Shown here piece by piece: positions 33,176 to 44,414 of a stretch of DNA of 64,000 bases. Below the pieces are notes generated by a model, which was given only the letters and a program-made list of their open reading frames with translations, did no database searches and was not told the origin of the DNA. Position 1 is the stretch's first letter. Each line of letters begins with the position of its first letter. This DNA is from Rhizodiscina lignyota (Eukaryota; Ascomycota; Dothideomycetes; Aulographales; Rhizodiscinaceae): positions 682,001-746,000 of the forward strand of contig ML978130.1 of NCBI GenBank assembly GCA_010015805.1, read 5' to 3'. The position numbers were made by a program, and so were the translations under genes.

Positions 33176-35610
33176 ATGGGAGACGAGCCGACGCGGAGAG
33201 ACGTGACAAACCACGTCCTGTGAGTGTGGCGTGAGCTGGAGCGGCAGAGCTGGTGGCTGACATGTCTTAGCTTCGAAATCGCGACTGAGGTCGCAAATCG
33301 AGGTGCGTTCACGTTCACTCAATTGAATTGTTCGTATTTAAGCTAATGGAATGCTGCAGTCGGTGGTATCTACTCGGTGTTGAAGTCCAAGGCGCAGGTC
33401 ACAACCGCAGAGTATGGAGCGGCATACACACTACTGGGGCCTCTCAACAGAGCTTCGGTGAGTGCACAAAGACGCTCAGGAATGGAGCAGCGTGCTAACA
33501 GATTCACAGGCGGCCGTCGAAGTAGAAGAGCTGGAGCCCAAGGATCCCGCCATAGTGAATACCATCAAGTCCATGAACGACCGAGGCATTAAGACACTCT
33601 ACGGACGATGGCTCATTGATGGCGCACCGCGAGTCCTCCTCTTCGACATTGGCACAGCGTGGCATTACCTCGATGAATGGAAAGGCGACCTCTGGTCCGT
33701 TGCGGGCATTCCTTCCCCTCCCGGCGACACTGAAACCAACGACGCGATTGTGCTTGGATACCTGGTAGCTTGGTTCTTGGGCGAGGTACAACGGACATGA
33801 TTGATTGTATGGAACTACGCTGACTTGCAGCACAGTACACATTCCACGAGAAGAACCGCGCGGTCGTCGCACAATTCCACGAATGGTTAGCAGGCGTAGC
33901 CCTCCCTCTTTGCAAGAAGCGCCGAATCGATGTTACCACCATCTTCACAACCCACGCTACCATCCTCGGCCGATATCTCTGCGCCGGGTCTGTCGATTTC
34001 TACAATAATCTTCAATGGTTCGATGTGGATTCGGAGGCAGGCAAGAGAGGCATCTATCACAGATATTGCATCGAGCGCGCAGCTGCACACGCTGCTGACG
34101 TTTTCACGACGGTATCACACATTACAGCGTATGAGAGCGAGCATCTCCTGAAGCGAAAGCCTGATGGAGTACTACCGAACGGCTTGAACGTGAAGAAGTT
34201 CTCAGCAACCCACGAGTTCCAGAATCTCCACGTCCACTCGAAGGATAAGATACAGGACTTTGTGCGAGGACACTTCTACGGACACAACGACTTCGACCCG
34301 GAAAAGACGCTCTTCTTCTTCACAGCCGGCCGCTACGAATACCGAAATAAGGGTGTGGACATGTTTCTCGAATCGCTCGCGCGCCTGAATCATAGGATGA
34401 AGAGCGCAAATTCAGACATGACCGTGGTCGCGTTTATTATCATGCCAGCTCAGACGACGTCGCTAGCTGTTGAAGCCCTGAAAGGTCAAGCGGTTGTCAA
34501 ATCGCTCCATGACACGATCAATACCATCACAAAGAATGTGGGCCATAAGCTTTTCGAGCGATCACTCAAGTGGCACGAGGGCCAGGAGCTGCCTGAAGAG
34601 AAGGACTTGATTTCTTCCGCGGACAAGGTCATGCTCAGGCGGCGGTTGTTTGCCATGAAGAGACACCACCTGCCACCCGTCATCACGCACAATATGGTGA
34701 ACGATGCGGAGGACCCCATTCTCAACCAGATTCGAAGATGCCAGCTCTTCAATCATCCCTCGGACCGTGTCAAGATCATCTTCCACCCAGAATTCTTGAA
34801 CAGCAATAACCCCGTTCTGCCAATGGATTACGACGACTTTGTCCGTGGTACGCATATGGGTGTCTTTGCATCTTATTACGAGCCGTGGGGTTACACGCCG
34901 GCTGAGTGCACCGTCATGGGTGTTCCATCAATCACAACCAATCTTTCCGGATTTGGATGCTACATGGAGGAGCTGATTGAGAATGCCTCGGACTACGGCA
35001 TCTACATCGTCGACCGGCGGACGAAGGGCGTTGACGACTCCGTGAACCAACTCTCAGACTACATGTTCGAGTTCACGAAGAAGAGCAAGCGACAACGCAT
35101 CAACCAGAGGAACCGAACAGAGAGACTAAGCGACCTGCTGGATTGGAAGAGAATGGGTATGGAATATGTCAAGGCCCGGCAACTGGCGCTACGACGAGGT
35201 GAGCACTTTACTGCATCCAAAATTTTCACACTTGAATTAACCCTATTATAGCGTATCCGGACTCATTTGACGGCGATACTGAGCCCGACTTCTTCGGAGG
35301 CACGGACGTCAAGATCTCTCGCCCGTTCTCCGAACCTGGCTCGCCGCGTGACCGCTCTGGAATGATGACACCTGGAGACTTCGCATCGTTGCAAGAGGGA
35401 CGAGAAGGCCTCAGCACCGAAGACTACATTGCTTGGAAGCTGCCTGAGGAAGAAGATGTGGAGGAGTACCCCTTCCCCCTGACCCTCAAGTTCAAGAACA
35501 AGAGCCCTGGGGGCACAATGGGCGGACTGGATGGATTCGCGGGCAGTGGCACAGCAAGTCCAGCGTTGGTGAACGGCCCTGGTGGTATCAACGGTAATGC
35601 AGGAAATTAA
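33176..35610 (+). CDS. GSY1: Glycogen [starch] synthase, GT3 family
   Basis: Six exons in phase: 33176-33219, 33271-33302, 33360-33457, 33510-33785, 33836-35198 and 35252-35610, giving 723 residues, close to the usual 700-710. [21 protein letters not shown] is the UDP-glucose-binding start of GT3 enzymes. [53 protein letters not shown] and [20 protein letters not shown] are diagnostic. [20 protein letters not shown] contains the catalytic-loop Glu near the C-terminal Rossmann domain. [19 protein letters not shown] and the Arg cluster [19 protein letters not shown] form the glucose-6-phosphate regulatory helix. The tail [19 protein letters not shown] holds Ser/Thr sites of the kind phosphorylated to inhibit the yeast enzyme. 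It elongates cytosolic glycogen from UDP-glucose. I use the yeast symbol for the orthologous function. Confidence 0.96.
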
Positions 35611-36257
35611 GGAGAGGGCAATCCGCTCATCTTCATTCCTCGTTGAAATTGGTCGTAACCTGCATTGCGCTTGCATCTTGCACTGCTCGCTTGTAAGCCT
35701 ATCAATATCTCCTTTTTGTATCGTTCTTTGCATAATCTTCCGCTCTCCTTCTACCTGCAGAATCTTATCCCGTAGCTTTTCCTGGAGTCACGAAGCTCTT
35801 GAAAACGAATGTATCTTTAGTCTCGAGGCACTGTGCAACTTCTTTTGTCTTCGAATTTGAGTGACAAATCTCCCATGTAAGGCTTAGGCAGGAATTCTGG
35901 ATGCACGAGAATGGAATGTCGCGTCATACAGACACTCCGCGATTCTCTGGCCACTCTCAGTCCAGGAGCCTCTCAAACAGTCTGAAACTCTTGAGCTGAA
36001 TTACTCCGCGCGAAGTTGACGAACCATTGACCGAACCCGAGCACATGCTCCACTTGCTCAGAAACCGCACGCTTCACAAAATACCTCGATATTTCAAGTC
36101 CCATGGTCGTTAAAACTCAACGATAACGAACTATCTACCTCTCTAACTTCCCATATATTGGAAACAAAACTCAACGCTCACTGTGTCCTAGCGACAGCAC
36201 CAGCTTTAACCCGATCTATCCCAGTACCCTGAGAAACGAGGTAGTCCTGCTCGCCAA
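35611..36257. other. Intergenic between convergent genes
   Basis: Presumed 3' UTRs of glycogen synthase and the SDR gene. No coding signal. Confidence 0.5.
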
Positions 36258-37157
36258 TTAGTAACCAGTTACTACCGTATCCTCCCGACGACTTACCACC
36301 GATCCGGCAGGCAGGAATTGTAGCATCAATGCCGCCGTAGTGGCGCCACCGAGCCAAATCTTCCCGCTTCTGCCCTTCACCACCGCATCTACAAGCGCGT
36401 CCGCATACTTCGCTAACTCCATCTTCCCAGAGCCTCCGCCCTTTGCACGCTCTTTGATGCTCTCCGTAGCAGCCTTGTACAGCGAATTCTCCGCAAGAGC
36501 GAAATCTGCGTTCTCAGAGCCGAGATTGCTCTGCACGACGCCGGTGACGACGGTCAGGACTTTGACGTCGAATGGCGCCAGCTCCAAACGGAGGTTCTCG
36601 CTGAATGTCATGAGCGCGGCTTTGGAAGCGGCGTAGAGGCCTAGATGGTTTGCATTTTGATCAGTATTACATTTTAGTCTCATAAGATAAATGGAACAGA
36701 ATCGAATGGCTCGAAACACACCTCCGAATGGCACATTGAGCAACCCGGCGATACTCCCGGTATTCACAATCGTGCCCTTCGCCTCGATGATCATCGGCGC
36801 AAACGCCTTCACTAGATCCACCACGCCCCAGAAATTCGCGTCGAACATGCGCCTCGCGGCCGCGTTGTCTACGTCCAGCGAAGGGGCCATGATGAGTTGG
36901 CCGGCGTTGTTGACCAGGCAGTCCAGCTTCCCGTTCGCGCGAGTCCTCACAGTGTCGATTGCATGGTCTATGCTGTCTTGTGATGACACATCCAGCTCTA
37001 TGAGAGTCACATTGTCGAAGGTCGAGAGGGATTGCATCTTGGATAGCTTCCGCGCTGTGGCGAATACGTGGAAGTTGTGGCGTTGGAAGGACTGCGCGAG
37101 AGCGGCGCCGATGCTGCCGTCGCTGCAGCCAGTTATGAGCACTGTTTTGGAGGGCAT
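36258..37157 (-). CDS. Short-chain dehydrogenase/reductase (AYR1-like)
   Basis: Minus-strand exons 36722-37157 and 36258-36640 give 272 residues. KTVLITGCSDGSIGAALAQSF is the TGxxxGxG cofactor loop, LIELDVSS the D-V strand, CLVNNAG the NNAG motif, IVNTGSIAGLL the catalytic Ser strand, and GLYAASKAALMTFSENLRLE the YxxxK helix, which is restored by splicing the 81-nt intron. LTVVTGVVQSNLG follows. This layout matches fungal classical SDRs related to 1-acyldihydroxyacetone-phosphate reductase. It would use NADPH to reduce a carbonyl, possibly membrane-associated through its C-terminal hydrophobic stretch (TTAALMLQFLPAG). The intron is stop-free and a multiple of three, so an unspliced transcript also has an open frame. 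The start is at the ATG giving MPSKTVLITG. Confidence 0.88.
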   Translation of the reverse strand: MPSKTVLITGCSDGSIGAALAQSFQRHNFHVFATARKLSKMQSLSTFDNVTLIELDVSSQDSIDHAIDTVRTRANGKLDCLVNNAGQLIMAPSLDVDNAAARRMFDANFWGVVDLVKAFAPMIIEAKGTIVNTGSIAGLLNVPFGGVFRAIRFCSIYLMRLKCNTDQNANHLGLYAASKAALMTFSENLRLELAPFDVKVLTVVTGVVQSNLGSENADFALAENSLYKAATESIKERAKGGGSGKMELAKYADALVDAVVKGRSGKIWLGGATTAALMLQFLPAGSVVSRREDTVVTGY

Positions 37158-37847
37158 CCTCGTGGAGTTGATGGTGCAAGTGGCCTTAAAAAAATCAAAA
37201 AAATAATGTGCTGGAGCTATGAAGAGGAAGGCAAGCTTTTTAAGAATGCAAAGGATGAACTGGGTTTGAAAGATGCGACGTCGATTCGTTCTTGGTAGAA
37301 CGAGCATGTTCTGGCTACCTTTCGGTGTGTAAGAGGGTACACCCTTGGTACGAGAGAGAAGGTCTTCCGTTTGCATTGGTCCGCTACTACGAAGGGGCCA
37401 TTCGTCGCCTCTATTCGCATCCTAATCTACACATGCGGACATTCTACTGCGGAGATCGTACTTGCCGAGCGGACACTGCATCGGATACTTACGATGAGAG
37501 TTGTGCTTTGATTCAGCCCGAAGTTTAGAGTAGTAAATAGCTTGACCGGAAGCGAGCCGTAGTTGGATAACGTTAATGGTGTTGCTGGAGGGGAGTATTT
37601 AGTTTTCTCCTAAAGGGGGAGGTGCATCCGGAATACAATCTGCCCGTGCGAGAGGTCGGCGGCGGCGCCGGCCCAACGAAATTCCCGGTGGTTCCCTCTA
37701 AATTTTGGTGGCTCAAGCCCCTAGAATTCGGCGCCTTGCACCTGAACATCTGACCAGCCATTTTGCATCGGTTAATATTTAATAATTATTAAATGCAGCC
37801 TGACCGCAACCTCTCGCCTCTTTTTTGAACTATCTATCTTGCCTTCT
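37158..37847. other. Intergenic
   Basis: About 0.7 kb between the SDR start and the stop of the next minus-strand gene. An AT-rich patch lies at 37770-37800. Nothing else seen. Confidence 0.5.
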
Positions 37848-40800
37848 CTATTCAGATGACAAAATACTCAACTTCAATGCCTTCTGCAAGTCTTCATCGT
37901 CCTTATCCTCTGTCGCTGTGGCACGGCCCTTGCCTTTGTTCTGATGGTGCACTTCCAAGAGGCTTTGCTTCTTGACGTACTCCATCACAATCGCTTCTTC
38001 CGTCTTTTCTTGTGTCGTTTTCTCCCCCTGCTGTCCCTGTTGTTGCGCCTCGAACTCACTTTGCGTGGTGCCCGCGAGATGCCCCTGATCATTTGAAGGG
38101 GTTCGCTGGACACCTGATGGCTCACCAGCCACGGCTGCCGCCTTCTCCGCCATCTTTTCGGAATTTCTTCTTGGCCGCTCGAACTCGTCATTTTCCTCCT
38201 CATCGAGACCCATGTCAGACTCCCATTCACTGTCGCTGCCCCTCTGTCTCTGTTCTCTCAGACTCTGCGCCATGACTCGCTTCAGCTGTTTCTCATATTC
38301 CGATGCATCGCTTGCGTGTCGCTGAGCTTCAGCTTCGCTGAACGCAATCGCCTGGCGCAAATTCTCCTGATCTGCCTGATGATCTGCAGCTTCTTGTCGT
38401 TGGCGCTGAAGCTGGGACACGTTTTCCTGAATCGCCCGCTCCACATCGGTATTCTCTTCTACGTCTCCACGTGACGTCTCCTGGACTGACAGTCGCATGG
38501 TTTCGTTGATTTCAGCCGAACTCGCAGTGCTTCCGCGGTTTTGGCGGGCCTCTGTGTCCTCTCTGTTCGTCTTTCGCTGTGCTTCTAGAACATCTTGCAC
38601 CATCTCGTCAGGGCTGCGTCTTTTCTTTAGGTATTTCTGGATCAGCTTCCACCGAACGATGACGTCTTGCTTTTCTGCATCGGAGCTCTGCAGCCACTCC
38701 TCGTACCCTTGAGCTACCCTGGACGCGACGATGTAATTCTGCACATTGCTGCCGAACAACTTCTGCACCTCTTTGCTGACCCCCTGCATCGTATGACCGA
38801 GGATACCAAGGGAGGCCGCGCCTGACTTGGCTAGGAATCCTCCGATCCCTTTGCCAACTCCTTTGACAAAGCCGCTGGCACCCTCTTTCTCGGCGCCTTT
38901 CCAGGGCTGAGTGACCAGGCCAGTAACGCCATCGTACCAGCCAAAGCCAAACTCTCTTCCTACTGCTTTGATGCCTGATTTGAAATCGTTGACCCTTTCT
39001 TGAGGGCGCACGGTATCGTCTCCCCAAAGCTTAGGGATATTGTGAAACCCTCTCGTGAAATTCACTGAAAGGTCCACGGGCGCCTGTACAACCGCCTTTA
39101 CGAAACGCCCGGCGCCTTTGCTCATATGCACGCCAGTCGGGCGCAGCATGTCAGGATCTTTGCCGGCGCCAGATTCATTCCGACTGCGGAATTGACTTCG
39201 GCTAGCGTCGTTTTGTTTTGGATTCAACTGGCCTTGCAATGGACTGGGTATAGAGCTTGATCCGACGTTCGAAGTGGGAGTTGACCGACCGGAGAGGTTG
39301 GGAAGGCTCCGAACATGAGCAAGAGAGTCGTCCGCAATCAAGCTCGTCTCACTTTGTCCAGGCGAAATCGACGGATTTGATCTTTCACCCACATGTGAGG
39401 CCTCGCTTTTGCTCGCGATTGTCGACACTGATGCTTGGGACTGCTGTCGGCTGCGTCCAGCCGGAATCTGCAAAGCTCTCCATGTTTCCGAAGGAACATC
39501 GGCCAGCCCCATCATCATGCCGCCGACCGCCCCCAAAAATGCTGTAAAACCACCGGATATTGGATCCCAGGGACCTTCGTCGGTGTAATGTTCTTGTGGT
39601 CTAAAGAGCTTCAAGTCGTGGAAATCCAACAGATCTGCATTCGCCAAAGTACAGGCAGCAAAAGCACTCAACCTGACCTTGGTGCGCTTGACGCGCCACA
39701 CAGCGGATCGAGATGGTGCAAGGGTACAACGGAGTCGGTCAGGCTCGAGAAATTGATGGATTGACTGAGCACCCATGTCGCTGCCTCGCTCCGCCGCGAT
39801 CTTGCTTGCGAGTTCTTTGGCGCGTTCCAGGCTTTCCGGTTTCAGACAGAAGTTGATGGCATCGGCTAGTTTGTCCGCTGTGAGTTGTTTGTAAGGGATT
39901 GGATACGGGCCTGCGCCTGCTCGCGCGACCATGGCGCCCCAGAAAGGCTGGTCTCCAAAGAAGGGAACGACTAAAGTCGGCCGGCCTGCGGTAATGCCTG
40001 CCGCTGTGGTTCCTGCGCCACCATGGTGCACGACGCACGAGACGTGCTTAAAAAGCCAATCATGCGGCACGTTGCCTAGTATGAAGACGCTATCGGGGAT
40101 ATGAAGCTCGTCTGCGCCCATGCCTCCCCAGCCTTTAGAAAGGAGGACACGCTGGCCAGTCTTCCTCACGGCCTTGAAAATGAGTTCCGTCATCGCATTG
40201 GGATCGTCTAAAACGATGCTCCCGAATCCTATATAGACGGGAGGTGGACCATCGTCGAGAAATGCCTGTAAGTCAGGGGCAGGGGTGTAGTTAGAGGCCA
40301 AGTTGAGAAAGTAGAACCCGGAGATAGATATGTGAGGGCCCCAGTCTTTCGGTTTGGGTATTAGGGCCGGAGACCAGCAGTAGGTGTGAGGGATTTTAAG
40401 ACGATGGAGCATCCCGGGGGCCCAGATCATACTTATAGGGTCTAAACCGAGACACTTTGCGCGAAATCGGTTAATAATGTCACCTAGGGCCTGCCACGAG
40501 AGGAGTTCGATCATGGCATAGCTGATGTAATTAGTAAGTTGAGGGTCGGCATTCGAGGATTGAATGTTGGCCAGGGGATGAGGAAAGGCCTGGGTGGGAG
40601 AATATGGCATAGTGAACATGATATGGAGCGGGATGCCTAGCTTCTCTGCGCAATGGATATGGGCAAAACTTGGGGGATTGGCGATGATGCAGTCGGCAAC
40701 GAAGTGTTTTGCTGTAGGCTTAGAGCCAGTGTCGTTCCCAGAGGGCTCGGAAAGATCATCGTCGGTTCCGTCATCGGCTTTGTAACATGATCGCCAGCAG

Positions 40801-41519
40801 CCTTGAATGTACTCGGCAACATCTTTTCTTCGCTGGCCGACGTCTCCGCTTACTACACTACGAAAGCCCGGCCTCAGGCCGGGATTCTTAACCATGAAGG
40901 CCATGAGCCGGGTGGGATCGCCGCCAATGCTAAAGAATTCCAGGCCATGCTCTCGAACAAAGTCCTTGAAGGTGGGATGAGTCGCTAGACGTACGCGATG
41001 GCCGTAGGTGTCTTTTAAGACTTTTCCCAAGGCAACGAAGGGTTGCACGTCTCCGCGCGAGCCCACGACCTGGATGACGATGTTCAAGGGCGGGGGTGGA
41101 GGAACTCCCTCCTCGCCTCCTAAGGAAGGGGGAATGTAGCGGGGAGGAGGCGGGGGACTGTCTTGGACACTCTGGACGTGTTGATGTAAAGCAGGAGTAA
41201 AGATCTGGGACAAACGGCGGTTTAACTGATTGATGCGGATGTTGACACGGCCGTCGTCGGTGACACTGGCACTGGTGCCCAGGCCGTCTTTTTCGTTGCG
41301 GATCTCGCCATAGACGTCGCCGTAAGCAGGAGGGGGCATATCATCCTCGGCTGCATCGGGAGTGATGAGGTCAGTCTCTTGCAGGAGGGCCTCCTGTCTC
41401 GTGGGTCTTGCTGGATCGCTCTGGGCGGCAGCAGCAGCTTGTGCTTGCTGAAGCATAGAGTGCTGCACGACTGTCTCCGGGACAGGTCGGCCCTTTTCTG
41501 AGGGAGGTTGGGTGGCCAT
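37848..41519 (-). CDS. UDP-glucose:sterol glucosyltransferase-like GT28 protein with UIM motifs
   Basis: A single exon of 1223 residues. After a disordered Ala/Pro-rich N-terminus, the GT28 donor-side domain begins near residue 143: LNIVIQVVGSRGDVQPFVAL, then VRLATHPTFKDFVREHGLEF. The C-terminal Rossmann domain has VYIGFGSIVLDDPNAM, VFILGNVPHDWLFKHVSCVV and HHGGAGTTAAGITAGRPTLV (near residue 495), the nucleotide-sugar-binding signature, then PFFGDQPFWGAMVARAGAGP. These match sterol 3-beta-glucosyltransferases, but the PH and GRAM domains of yeast Atg26 are absent. A lipid-association-like region follows (GFVKGVGKGIGGFLAKSG, typical of a Vps13/Atg2-type C-terminal module). The last 150 residues hold coiled coil and several ubiquitin-interacting motif-like helices (ENLRQAIAFSEAE; EKQLKRVMAQSLRE; DEDLQKALKLSILSSE). 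Probable role: membrane-linked glucosylation of sterol or another lipid, with ubiquitin binding. Confidence 0.85.
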   Translation of the reverse strand: MATQPPSEKGRPVPETVVQHSMLQQAQAAAAAQSDPARPTRQEALLQETDLITPDAAEDDMPPPAYGDVYGEIRNEKDGLGTSASVTDDGRVNIRINQLNRRLSQIFTPALHQHVQSVQDSPPPPPRYIPPSLGGEEGVPPPPPLNIVIQVVGSRGDVQPFVALGKVLKDTYGHRVRLATHPTFKDFVREHGLEFFSIGGDPTRLMAFMVKNPGLRPGFRSVVSGDVGQRRKDVAEYIQGCWRSCYKADDGTDDDLSEPSGNDTGSKPTAKHFVADCIIANPPSFAHIHCAEKLGIPLHIMFTMPYSPTQAFPHPLANIQSSNADPQLTNYISYAMIELLSWQALGDIINRFRAKCLGLDPISMIWAPGMLHRLKIPHTYCWSPALIPKPKDWGPHISISGFYFLNLASNYTPAPDLQAFLDDGPPPVYIGFGSIVLDDPNAMTELIFKAVRKTGQRVLLSKGWGGMGADELHIPDSVFILGNVPHDWLFKHVSCVVHHGGAGTTAAGITAGRPTLVVPFFGDQPFWGAMVARAGAGPYPIPYKQLTADKLADAINFCLKPESLERAKELASKIAAERGSDMGAQSIHQFLEPDRLRCTLAPSRSAVWRVKRTKVRLSAFAACTLANADLLDFHDLKLFRPQEHYTDEGPWDPISGGFTAFLGAVGGMMMGLADVPSETWRALQIPAGRSRQQSQASVSTIASKSEASHVGERSNPSISPGQSETSLIADDSLAHVRSLPNLSGRSTPTSNVGSSSIPSPLQGQLNPKQNDASRSQFRSRNESGAGKDPDMLRPTGVHMSKGAGRFVKAVVQAPVDLSVNFTRGFHNIPKLWGDDTVRPQERVNDFKSGIKAVGREFGFGWYDGVTGLVTQPWKGAEKEGASGFVKGVGKGIGGFLAKSGAASLGILGHTMQGVSKEVQKLFGSNVQNYIVASRVAQGYEEWLQSSDAEKQDVIVRWKLIQKYLKKRRSPDEMVQDVLEAQRKTNREDTEARQNRGSTASSAEINETMRLSVQETSRGDVEENTDVERAIQENVSQLQRQRQEAADHQADQENLRQAIAFSEAEAQRHASDASEYEKQLKRVMAQSLREQRQRGSDSEWESDMGLDEEENDEFERPRRNSEKMAEKAAAVAGEPSGVQRTPSNDQGHLAGTTQSEFEAQQQGQQGEKTTQEKTEEAIVMEYVKKQSLLEVHHQNKGKGRATATEDKDDEDLQKALKLSILSSE

Positions 41520-42503
41520 AGTGTGAATGAAAGAAGGCAGGTGGGCTCACTCAAGTCACTCACGGCATCAGTATTATGTCGTGGAAGAGGGACTGAGGCG
41601 AGTGGCTGAGTGAGGTGACGCGACTGCGGGGAGAGAGAGGATCGAAGAGATTCTATCATAGACGCGTATATACCTACCTGAACCATGTAAATGCTAGGGG
41701 TATGTGAATTGATCAGTCGGCTGAGCAGAATGGAGAAGCGTTCGATTTGGCATATTCTTGTACCTGATATGGCCGAATCAGGTAAAGGTTGCGACTTGGC
41801 AGTGCCGAAACGGAGCGCCTGGCAGTCGGCCAATCGGCGCGTACCCTACTACATGAGTAGGCGCGGGAAGACCCATTACAAGCCGTCATAGTCTGCCTGA
41901 TTACAGGTACGATCAGTTTTGAAGAAACCCTTCTTTCGGCGAGGACTCGGATATTTGTGGTCTTCCCATGTCTGGGCAATCATATCCTGATATGGAACCT
42001 CCTCTTCCCCCAGGTATGGGAGAGGATCGCGTATGGAGGGACCGACGCGCTCTCAAAAGATTCAAGAGCATGGTTTTGGGTGTGTAAGAGTCGCATCCAG
42101 GTCGAACTCTTGAATGATAGTACAACTGGAGGGTTTAAGGGTTGAATTAGACTTGTAGTCGAAGATAGCTTGGCACTACGTACGGATCCACCCTATTAAT
42201 AAGGTTGCCCCAGCCACTTCTAAGGAGCTTCCTTATAAAGCATCCCTACTGCGATCCTCACCCAAAGAATCCTGTCGGCGTCGCACTTCATCCTGTTATG
42301 TGATAAACCCAAAGCGGAAGTATTATTGTGTTCTGTGCGGACATCTACGCAAGAAACTGTTCAAGTCCGAAAAAAGTGGCTGTGCAGGCAAAAGCAAATC
42401 TAAAGCTCTCGATGACGCGCAGGTGCCATAATCTTTTGTATCCAGTGTAGACGCGTCTATTAAATATCGAGAATCCTTCCGAAATGCCGTGGTGTCAGTC
42501 GAG
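41520..42503. other. Intergenic between divergent genes
   Basis: About 1 kb between the glycosyltransferase and the HET gene, transcribed away from each other. A minus-strand open frame overlapping the glycosyltransferase 5' end is a shadow. No gene called. Confidence 0.5.
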
Positions 42504-44414
42504 ATGCCCCGATCAAGTCCGCCAGGAGCGCCATCTCCTTACTCAATATACGTAAATCGTCTTGGACCGGTGGCTGTCCGCGTGCTAGAGATCACCCCAG
42601 GAACTGTAAATGAAGAGCTCCGTGTGAGCATGAGAGTTGTCCCGCTCGATAATCCCGGCGTCTATGATGCGATTTCTTACGTCTGGGGAACGACAACGCG
42701 ATCAGGCAATATCATTTGCAATGGCCGTCTCTTGACAATCACTACGAACTTGGAAGACGCCTTGAGACGCATCCGTGACCCAACCGAAAAGCGCAGAGTC
42801 TGGGCGGATGCCCTTTGTATTAATCAAGAAGATGTAGTGGAGAAAAATAATCAGGTTGCCATCATGAAGAGGATCTTCGAGCGGGCGCGTCAAGTCTTGA
42901 TCTGGATGGCCAGAGATGATGACGGAAGTGCGCAAGCTGCTATTAATATATTCTCTATTGCGAGCCAGTATGTGAAGGAGCAGGCGGGAGGTGACTGGGA
43001 CACGATGGTACGCATTGTAGCCGCCGAAACTCCAGCCCAACGAGACGACACTCGGGATCTGCCCGCACGTGGAGACCAGAAATGGGACGCTCTTGTTCGA
43101 TTCATGGAGCGACCATGGTTCTCAAGGACCCGGGTCATCCAAGAAGTCTCCTTCAATCGTCGTGCCACGATGCTTGTCGGCTTCGAGAGTTTGCAGATTG
43201 GGCTGAGCGAAGTTTGCCATACGATCTTGTGGCTGTCGCTCAAAATCTGTATACCGAAATCGGCTAGAAATTTCGACAACGTGTTTTTCATTATGCGGTG
43301 TCACGATCTAAAGACCTACCCGCTCCGCGATCGAATTTACTTCATCCGGGAGTTTGCTGCGACGAAGAATGTCGACAAAATCTACGGAATATTAGGAGTA
43401 TCCACAGAAGGAGCAGACCTGGCTCAACATCCACGCCTGCGCATAGATTATGCAAGAGAGGATAATTTCCATAGCGTCTACCGGGATGCGGTGAGGCATC
43501 TGATTGAATATTCGGACATAACTCTGGGTTCACTCTCACCGCTTCACCCTTTGCATTTGATATATAACTTGGATCCTACTGGCGTGATCGATAAGACACG
43601 GTGCTCTTGGATCCCGACCTTGGAGTTGCCTAGCAGAGAGGATGAAGGGAAGGGCCTTGCATGGGTATCACAAAATTGGTCAATCCAGGATCAGGGTTCG
43701 TTTGACGCCTCAAAGGATACTCGACCCATCATGCTTGAATCAGAAGAGGAGATACTCGTTCTGCAAGGGCTCTTGATTGATACTATTCGCTCCGTGTCTA
43801 AGGACATCGCTCAGCGGAGTACTGATACATCACAAAAAGCCTCGGCAGTTACGAAATGCTGGCGTATGTGTGCTGCTGATCCGGATACAGCCCATCAATA
43901 TGGTCATGCCTTGGAAGATGCATTCGCGAAGACTGTAACGCAATCATACTTGGAAGGGAGTTCATATCTTGACGAAGATCGAGATAATGTCCAACAGGTG
44001 CTGAACGGCGGATTCCACAACGGCAATTCTTTTGCAGCGTATTGGGAAAGCCGATTGAGAGTCGTTAAGGAAAACAGTTTAACTGGAGCGGACTTGCTAC
44101 TGTTAGAGCAACTGCGACCGAAATCAGCTCCATTACCAGAGCAGCAATTTGGACTCTTATTCGAGCTCCGCATTGCTTCAGGGCGAGCGTTCTTTCTTAC
44201 AAGCCATGGCTATATTGGCATGGGCATGCCTGCAGTCCTTCCAGGAGATGCGGTTTGCGTTCTGTTTGGCGGTATCACCCCTTTTGTTTTGCGGCCAGAC
44301 GGCGAATACTATCGGTTTATCGGAGAATGTTACGTTGAAGGCCTCATGGAGGGAGAAGCAATTGACGATTTTGAAAGGGGTAGATTGCAGGAAGCTCTCT
44401 TTCAAATAGTCTAA
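42504..44414 (+). CDS. HET (heterokaryon incompatibility) domain protein
   Basis: A single exon of 636 residues starting at the ATG of MPRSSPPGAPSPYSIY; a GTG further up is not used. The HET domain covers roughly residues 60-210: NPGVYDAISYVWGTT (the YxAlSYxWG block), ICNGRLLTITTNLEDALRRI, RVWADALCINQEDVVEKNNQ (the W-x-DalCINQ block) and MKRIFERARQVLIWMARDD. The rest is helical and typical of lone HET proteins (IYGILGVSTEGADLAQHPRL; FGLLFELRIASGRAFFLTSH; MPAVLPGDAVCVLFGGITPF). Fungal HET proteins trigger programmed cell death when unlike individuals fuse, or serve in broader NLR-like immunity. This copy has no NACHT, WD or ankyrin repeats. No signal peptide. An adjacent coiled-coil remnant follows on the same strand. 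Confidence 0.9.
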   Translation: MPRSSPPGAPSPYSIYVNRLGPVAVRVLEITPGTVNEELRVSMRVVPLDNPGVYDAISYVWGTTTRSGNIICNGRLLTITTNLEDALRRIRDPTEKRRVWADALCINQEDVVEKNNQVAIMKRIFERARQVLIWMARDDDGSAQAAINIFSIASQYVKEQAGGDWDTMVRIVAAETPAQRDDTRDLPARGDQKWDALVRFMERPWFSRTRVIQEVSFNRRATMLVGFESLQIGLSEVCHTILWLSLKICIPKSARNFDNVFFIMRCHDLKTYPLRDRIYFIREFAATKNVDKIYGILGVSTEGADLAQHPRLRIDYAREDNFHSVYRDAVRHLIEYSDITLGSLSPLHPLHLIYNLDPTGVIDKTRCSWIPTLELPSREDEGKGLAWVSQNWSIQDQGSFDASKDTRPIMLESEEEILVLQGLLIDTIRSVSKDIAQRSTDTSQKASAVTKCWRMCAADPDTAHQYGHALEDAFAKTVTQSYLEGSSYLDEDRDNVQQVLNGGFHNGNSFAAYWESRLRVVKENSLTGADLLLLEQLRPKSAPLPEQQFGLLFELRIASGRAFFLTSHGYIGMGMPAVLPGDAVCVLFGGITPFVLRPDGEYYRFIGECYVEGLMEGEAIDDFERGRLQEALFQIV

